DNA of 64,000 nucleotides from JACVRX01 sp963831385 (GTDB taxonomy: Bacteria > Actinomycetota > Actinomycetes > Jiangellales > Jiangellaceae), in assembly GCA_963831385.1 (NCBI GenBank), contig CAWHPW010000010.1, forward strand, positions 62,001-126,000. Direction: 5' to 3'. Under the pieces are notes generated by a model. The model was not told the DNA's origin. It ran no database searches and saw only the letters and a program-made list of their open reading frames with translations. A program made the position numbers and the translations under genes. Position 1 is the stretch's first letter; the number at the start of each line of letters is the position of its first letter. Positions 60,980 through 64,000 of this stretch are shown one piece after another.

Positions 60980-61824
60980 TTACTTGGCTGGCGATTGGTC
61001 CTCCCGGTCTTCCGATTTGCTGCGCGGGTCAGCCGCATCCAGGTTGGGCGGTCGCCGGTACACCTCGGCTGCCGCCCGGTGGAAGCCGTCGGGCAGACCG
61101 GCATCGGCGAAGGTCGCGGCGATCTCCTCCATCTCGCCGACCCACCGCCAGCCTTTGGTCGCCGCGGATCTACGCGCCTGCTGTTCACGGCCGGGAAGAT
61201 CGGGTTGCGACTCGTGCCACTCCCGCAGCAAGTCGGCCTCGACGCCCGATGCTCTGGCCACAGCGCGGATCGCGAGCAGGAGTGCTGCGGTTCCTTTGGT
61301 CCAGGCGGCGTACGTCATCTTCAGCGCCGAGGCCGCGCCGAGGTCACCGTCGATGACAATGACTTCGACAGGAGTCGAGTCGAACAATCGCGCAACCGCC
61401 TGGCGCCTCGGAGACCCGCGAGGTAGAGGCGGGTTGTGCCAGACGTGATGCTGCCGGGCGGTGGTCCGATGATCCCTCCGTCCACGACCGACGCTCCTTG
61501 ACCGCGAATGACGGCAGCGATCTCGCGCGCGGTGCGTGGCGATATTGCGTTGGCCTCCACGAAGATCCCGCGGAAGCTCCCGATCGCCCGTGCCGACGTC
61601 TGCGGCTGCGTGTGGCGGGCACACCGAGATGACGATGTCGCACTGCTGCGACCAACGGCTCCACTGTGCCGGCATCGACCAGGCCGGCGTCCATCGCGCG
61701 CTGCGCCGTGGCCGCGCTCCGACCTGCCGAAGCCCACAGGACTCGGTGGCCGGCCTTGGACCAGGCAGGCACCGATCGCGGACCCCATTTCGCCCGGATG
61801 CAGTATTCCCAGCGTGGTCCGCAT
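60980..61824 (-). pseudogene. 6-phosphogluconate-dehydrogenase-like NAD(P)-dependent oxidoreductase, frameshifted
   Basis: Read from ATG 61824: LGILHPGEMGSAIGACLVQ, then AGHRVLWASAGRSAATAQRAM in a second frame. QCDIVISVCPPHAAADV is in a third, ARAIGSFRGIFVEANAISP back in the first, then AVARLFDSTPVEVIVIDGDLGAASALKMTYAAWTKG to the TAA at 60980. The blocks join perfectly if single extra bases are removed near 61749-61756, 61641-61652, 61586-61598, 61400 and 61415. The order (Rossmann domain plus DUF1932-like C-terminus) is that of beta-hydroxyacid dehydrogenase relatives of about 270 aa. Broken as given. Confidence 0.7.
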
Positions 61825-61921
61825 ACCTGAAGGTAGCTGGCGGCTGGTTCAGGGTCGGTTCAGATACGCCGGTGAATAGTGGCCCGGCACGAGTCTCTTA
61901 CGCGATCCGGGAGGTTTCCCG

Positions 61922-63343
61922 ATGTCCAGACGACGACTTCAGGCGATGGTCGCGGGGCTGGCGGTCGCACTCATGGTCGCGGCCGGTTGCTCGAACGGCG
62001 GCGGCACAGCGGCAGGCGAACCGCCGAGCGGACCGGCAACCTCCGCGGGCCAGCCGACGTGCGACACGAGTGTGGAAAGCGACGTTCCGCAACCCACGGC
62101 AACGCAACTCGAGGCAGCCGGACTGGGTGACCTTCCAATCGCGCCGGACGCGGTCCGCGTGGATCTCGTCGCACCACCGTTCTCCGACTCGACGAACGTG
62201 ACGAACCCGCTGTTCCCGATCAGCGACCTCCACTCCGTGGTGCTTAACGGCACGGTGGACGACATGCCCTTCCGGACCGAGACCACCCTGCTGCCGGACA
62301 CCAGGGTCATCGAGTGGAGCCCTGGCCAGTGCATCAGGGTCTTGGTCTCCCAGTACGTCGCCTATCTGGACGGGCGGATCGAGGAGGTCGCATTGGACTT
62401 CTACGCGCAGGCCGACGACGGCTCCGTCTGGTACTTCGGCGAGGACGTCTTCAATTACGACGGCGGCGCGGTCGCGGACCTCAGCGGCACCTGGCTCGCG
62501 GGCAAGGAGGGGCCAGCCGCGATGATCATGCCGGCCGACCCGCAGGTCGGTGATGTCAACCGACCGGAGAACATCCCTGGGCTGGTCTTCGAGGAAGTGG
62601 CCGTCGCGGAGATCGACAAGGCCATCGACGGCCCGCGCGGCTCGGCCGAAGGCGCGATCGTGGGCAGGGAGCTGCACGACGACGGAACGTTCTCGGACAA
62701 GGTCTTCGCGCCCGCGTATGGCGAGTTCTACAGCGCGCACGAAGGTGATGTCGAAGCACTCGCGCTTGCGGTACCCACGGACCACGTCGACGGTGGTGTG
62801 CCAGCGGAACTGGAGACAATGCTGGAGGTGAGCGCAACTGTCTTCGAGGCGGCCACGTCCGAACGGTGGCCGGAAGCCTCGTCGGCAGTGGAGCAGACGG
62901 CAGCTGCTTGGGGCGCGCATCAGGGAAATGACGTGCCGCCGCGGCTCGTCCAGCCCACCGACCACGCGCTGGACGCGCTCAGCGGCGCCGTCACCGCGCG
63001 CGACCAGCTCGCGACCTGGCACAGCGCGCTGGACCTCCGAATGGCGGTTCTCGACCTCCAACTCCAGTTCCGTCCGCCGGCCGAGATTGACCGGGCCCGG
63101 TTCGACTTGTGGGCACAGCAGGTGCTCGTAGACGCAGGCGCCGGCGACCTCGATGCGACCAGCGGGGACGTCGCCACCCTGGAATGGGTTCGGGACCGGA
63201 TCGCCCGCGATCTGGACAGCGTGGTGGTGACCAGCATCGACGCGAACCTCGCCGAGCTTCGGTCCGCCGTCGCCGATGAGGACCTAGCGGCGGCCACCGA
63301 GGCGGCCACCGGGTTGCGCGAGGTGCTGGCCGAGACCGGCTGA
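61922..63343 (+). CDS. Hypothetical lipoprotein
   Basis: 473 aa. A signal peptide with lipobox MVAAGC (Cys23) and a Gly/Thr linker. Then comes a conserved-looking domain: VTNPLFPISDLHSVVLNGTV, PFRTETTLLPDTRVIEW, YVAYLDGRIEEVALDFYAQ, DDGSVWYFGEDVFNYDGG and AMIMPADPQVGDVNRPENIPGLVFEEV. The C-terminal 150 residues are helical and alanine-rich. Similar proteins occur in other actinobacteria as uncharacterised lipoproteins; no function can be given. Confidence 0.75.
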   Translation: MSRRRLQAMVAGLAVALMVAAGCSNGGGTAAGEPPSGPATSAGQPTCDTSVESDVPQPTATQLEAAGLGDLPIAPDAVRVDLVAPPFSDSTNVTNPLFPISDLHSVVLNGTVDDMPFRTETTLLPDTRVIEWSPGQCIRVLVSQYVAYLDGRIEEVALDFYAQADDGSVWYFGEDVFNYDGGAVADLSGTWLAGKEGPAAMIMPADPQVGDVNRPENIPGLVFEEVAVAEIDKAIDGPRGSAEGAIVGRELHDDGTFSDKVFAPAYGEFYSAHEGDVEALALAVPTDHVDGGVPAELETMLEVSATVFEAATSERWPEASSAVEQTAAAWGAHQGNDVPPRLVQPTDHALDALSGAVTARDQLATWHSALDLRMAVLDLQLQFRPPAEIDRARFDLWAQQVLVDAGAGDLDATSGDVATLEWVRDRIARDLDSVVVTSIDANLAELRSAVADEDLAAATEAATGLREVLAETG

Positions 63344-63388
63344 GCTAGGTGAACGGACCGGTCCCGTCGCATCTGCGAGGATGGCGGC

Positions 63389-64000
63389 GTGCGCGAGCTG
63401 GTGATCGCGACCAATCCCGACCCGGATTCGCGGCTGCCATACGTCATTGGTGTCCCCTGGGGAGCCGGCCTGGTGTTCCGGGCGGGCGACACGTGGCCGC
63501 GCACGAAGGCGGTCTTCTGCTATCCGCTGGACGAATGGCCTTCGGATGCGGAGATCGTCGAGCGGGTCCCGGTCCGGTCTTGTGTGCGCCGCGGCGCCGC
63601 GATCGACCTGGTGCTGGAGCGTTCCCGGGAGAACCGGTCCCAGCTCGTGTTCACGACGGCTCGGGGGCGAGACGCGGTCTTCTGGCAGGGTCCGCGTACG
63701 CGCAAGCAGGCCCGGCCGGGGGTTCGGGTGCCGACGGCCCGCGCTGCTGGCTTGGCCGAACTGGAGATCGTGGTCGACTCGCACGAGCGCTACGGGTATC
63801 GCTTCGCGAGCCAACGGACCCGTACCGCGCGAAGGGCGCTCCCCGCCGGCGACTACGCGGTGGAGCACGACGGGCGGCTCATCGCGGTGGTCGAACGCAA
63901 ATCACTCGCCGATCTCGTCTCCAGCGCACTATCCGGCAAACTCAAGTACCAGCTCGGCGACCTTGCGGCCCTTCCCCGCGCGGCAGTGGTCGTCGAGGAC
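63389..64000 (+). CDS. ERCC4-domain nuclease-like protein (partial, runs off the right edge)
   Basis: 204 codons are present from GTG 63389. The N-terminal half (VIATNPDPDSRLPYVIGVPWG, VFRAGDTWPRTKAVFCYPL) is an actinobacterial extension. From about residue 128 the ERCC4 nuclease core begins: LEIVVDSHERYGYRF, LPAGDYAVEHDGRLIAVVERKSLADLVSS with the VERKxxxDL catalytic motif. XPF/Mus81-type nucleases act on branched DNA, but bacterial members are poorly studied. GAGGAT (63377-63382) lies 6 nt before the start. Confidence 0.8.
   Translation, partial: MRELVIATNPDPDSRLPYVIGVPWGAGLVFRAGDTWPRTKAVFCYPLDEWPSDAEIVERVPVRSCVRRGAAIDLVLERSRENRSQLVFTTARGRDAVFWQGPRTRKQARPGVRVPTARAAGLAELEIVVDSHERYGYRFASQRTRTARRALPAGDYAVEHDGRLIAVVERKSLADLVSSALSGKLKYQLGDLAALPRAAVVVED

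Overview
The window is about 64 kb of GC-rich, gene-dense DNA. It carries many GTG starts, ATGA/GTGA gene overlaps and several apparently leaderless genes. Its contents (GlgE maltosyltransferase operon, Rrf2 and PadR regulators, DUF1707 and DUF4097 proteins, GatCAB, ERCC4-type nuclease) point to an actinobacterium (Actinomycetota). The gene order resembles two Mycobacterium tuberculosis neighbourhoods: thiolase, thioredoxin-like protein, glgB, glgE, glgP on one side, and fixA/fixB, iscS-like, mnmA, methionine-synthase-like, ligA, gatCAB, ilvB-ilvN-ilvC, serA, leuB on the other. Genus cannot be told from the sequence alone. No tRNA, rRNA, CRISPR array or intact mobile element was seen.

Layout. 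1-9.1 kb: a cobalamin-linked acyl-CoA block (partial corrinoid adenosyltransferase, thiolase, MeaB chaperone, large subunit of an isobutyryl-CoA-type mutase). It surrounds a small membrane protein, a PH-domain membrane protein, a MarR regulator and a sulfonate/nitrate-type ABC transporter operon ending in an Rrf2 regulator. 9.3-25.1 kb: alpha-glucan metabolism. The minus-strand operon glgE-treS-mak-glgB is joined by ATGA overlaps and encodes the trehalose-to-glucan (GlgE) route. An ECF sigma/anti-sigma pair and the opposing glgP follow, then a decayed gene, glgX and an aldo/keto reductase. 25.4-31.8 kb: a frameshifted PadR regulator, an alpha/beta hydrolase, enoyl-CoA hydratase, electron-transfer flavoprotein subunits, a cysteine desulfurase and mnmA. 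The last two supply sulfur and thiolate tRNA. 31.9-44.8 kb: a MetE-like protein, ligA, membrane proteins, an AlkZ-like HTH_42 protein, a PadR/DUF1707 pair, gatC-gatA-small gene-gatB, an aldo/keto reductase, a DUF4097 protein and a PQQ-type sugar dehydrogenase.

44.8-60.9 kb: dominated by branched-chain amino acid synthesis (ilvD, ilvB, ilvN, ilvC, leuB, ilvE, cimA) plus serA. ilvB and cimA each follow a short leader peptide rich in branched-chain codons and then a hairpin with a U-rich terminator, a classic attenuation layout. A third, less certain leader lies between serA and leuB. 60.9-64 kb: an oxidoreductase gene broken by about five single-base insertions, a lipoprotein and the start of an ERCC4-type nuclease.

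Regulation. At least thirteen genes begin 6-10 nt (mostly 6-7) downstream of a TANNNT -10 hexamer, several with that hexamer overlapping the previous stop codon. Leaderless transcription is therefore probably common here.

Broken genes. ilvB, a PadR gene, an oxidoreductase, a DUF559-like gene and a DUF4397/anti-sigma chimera are all disrupted. Whether the single-base indels are biological or sequencing errors is the main uncertainty in the window.
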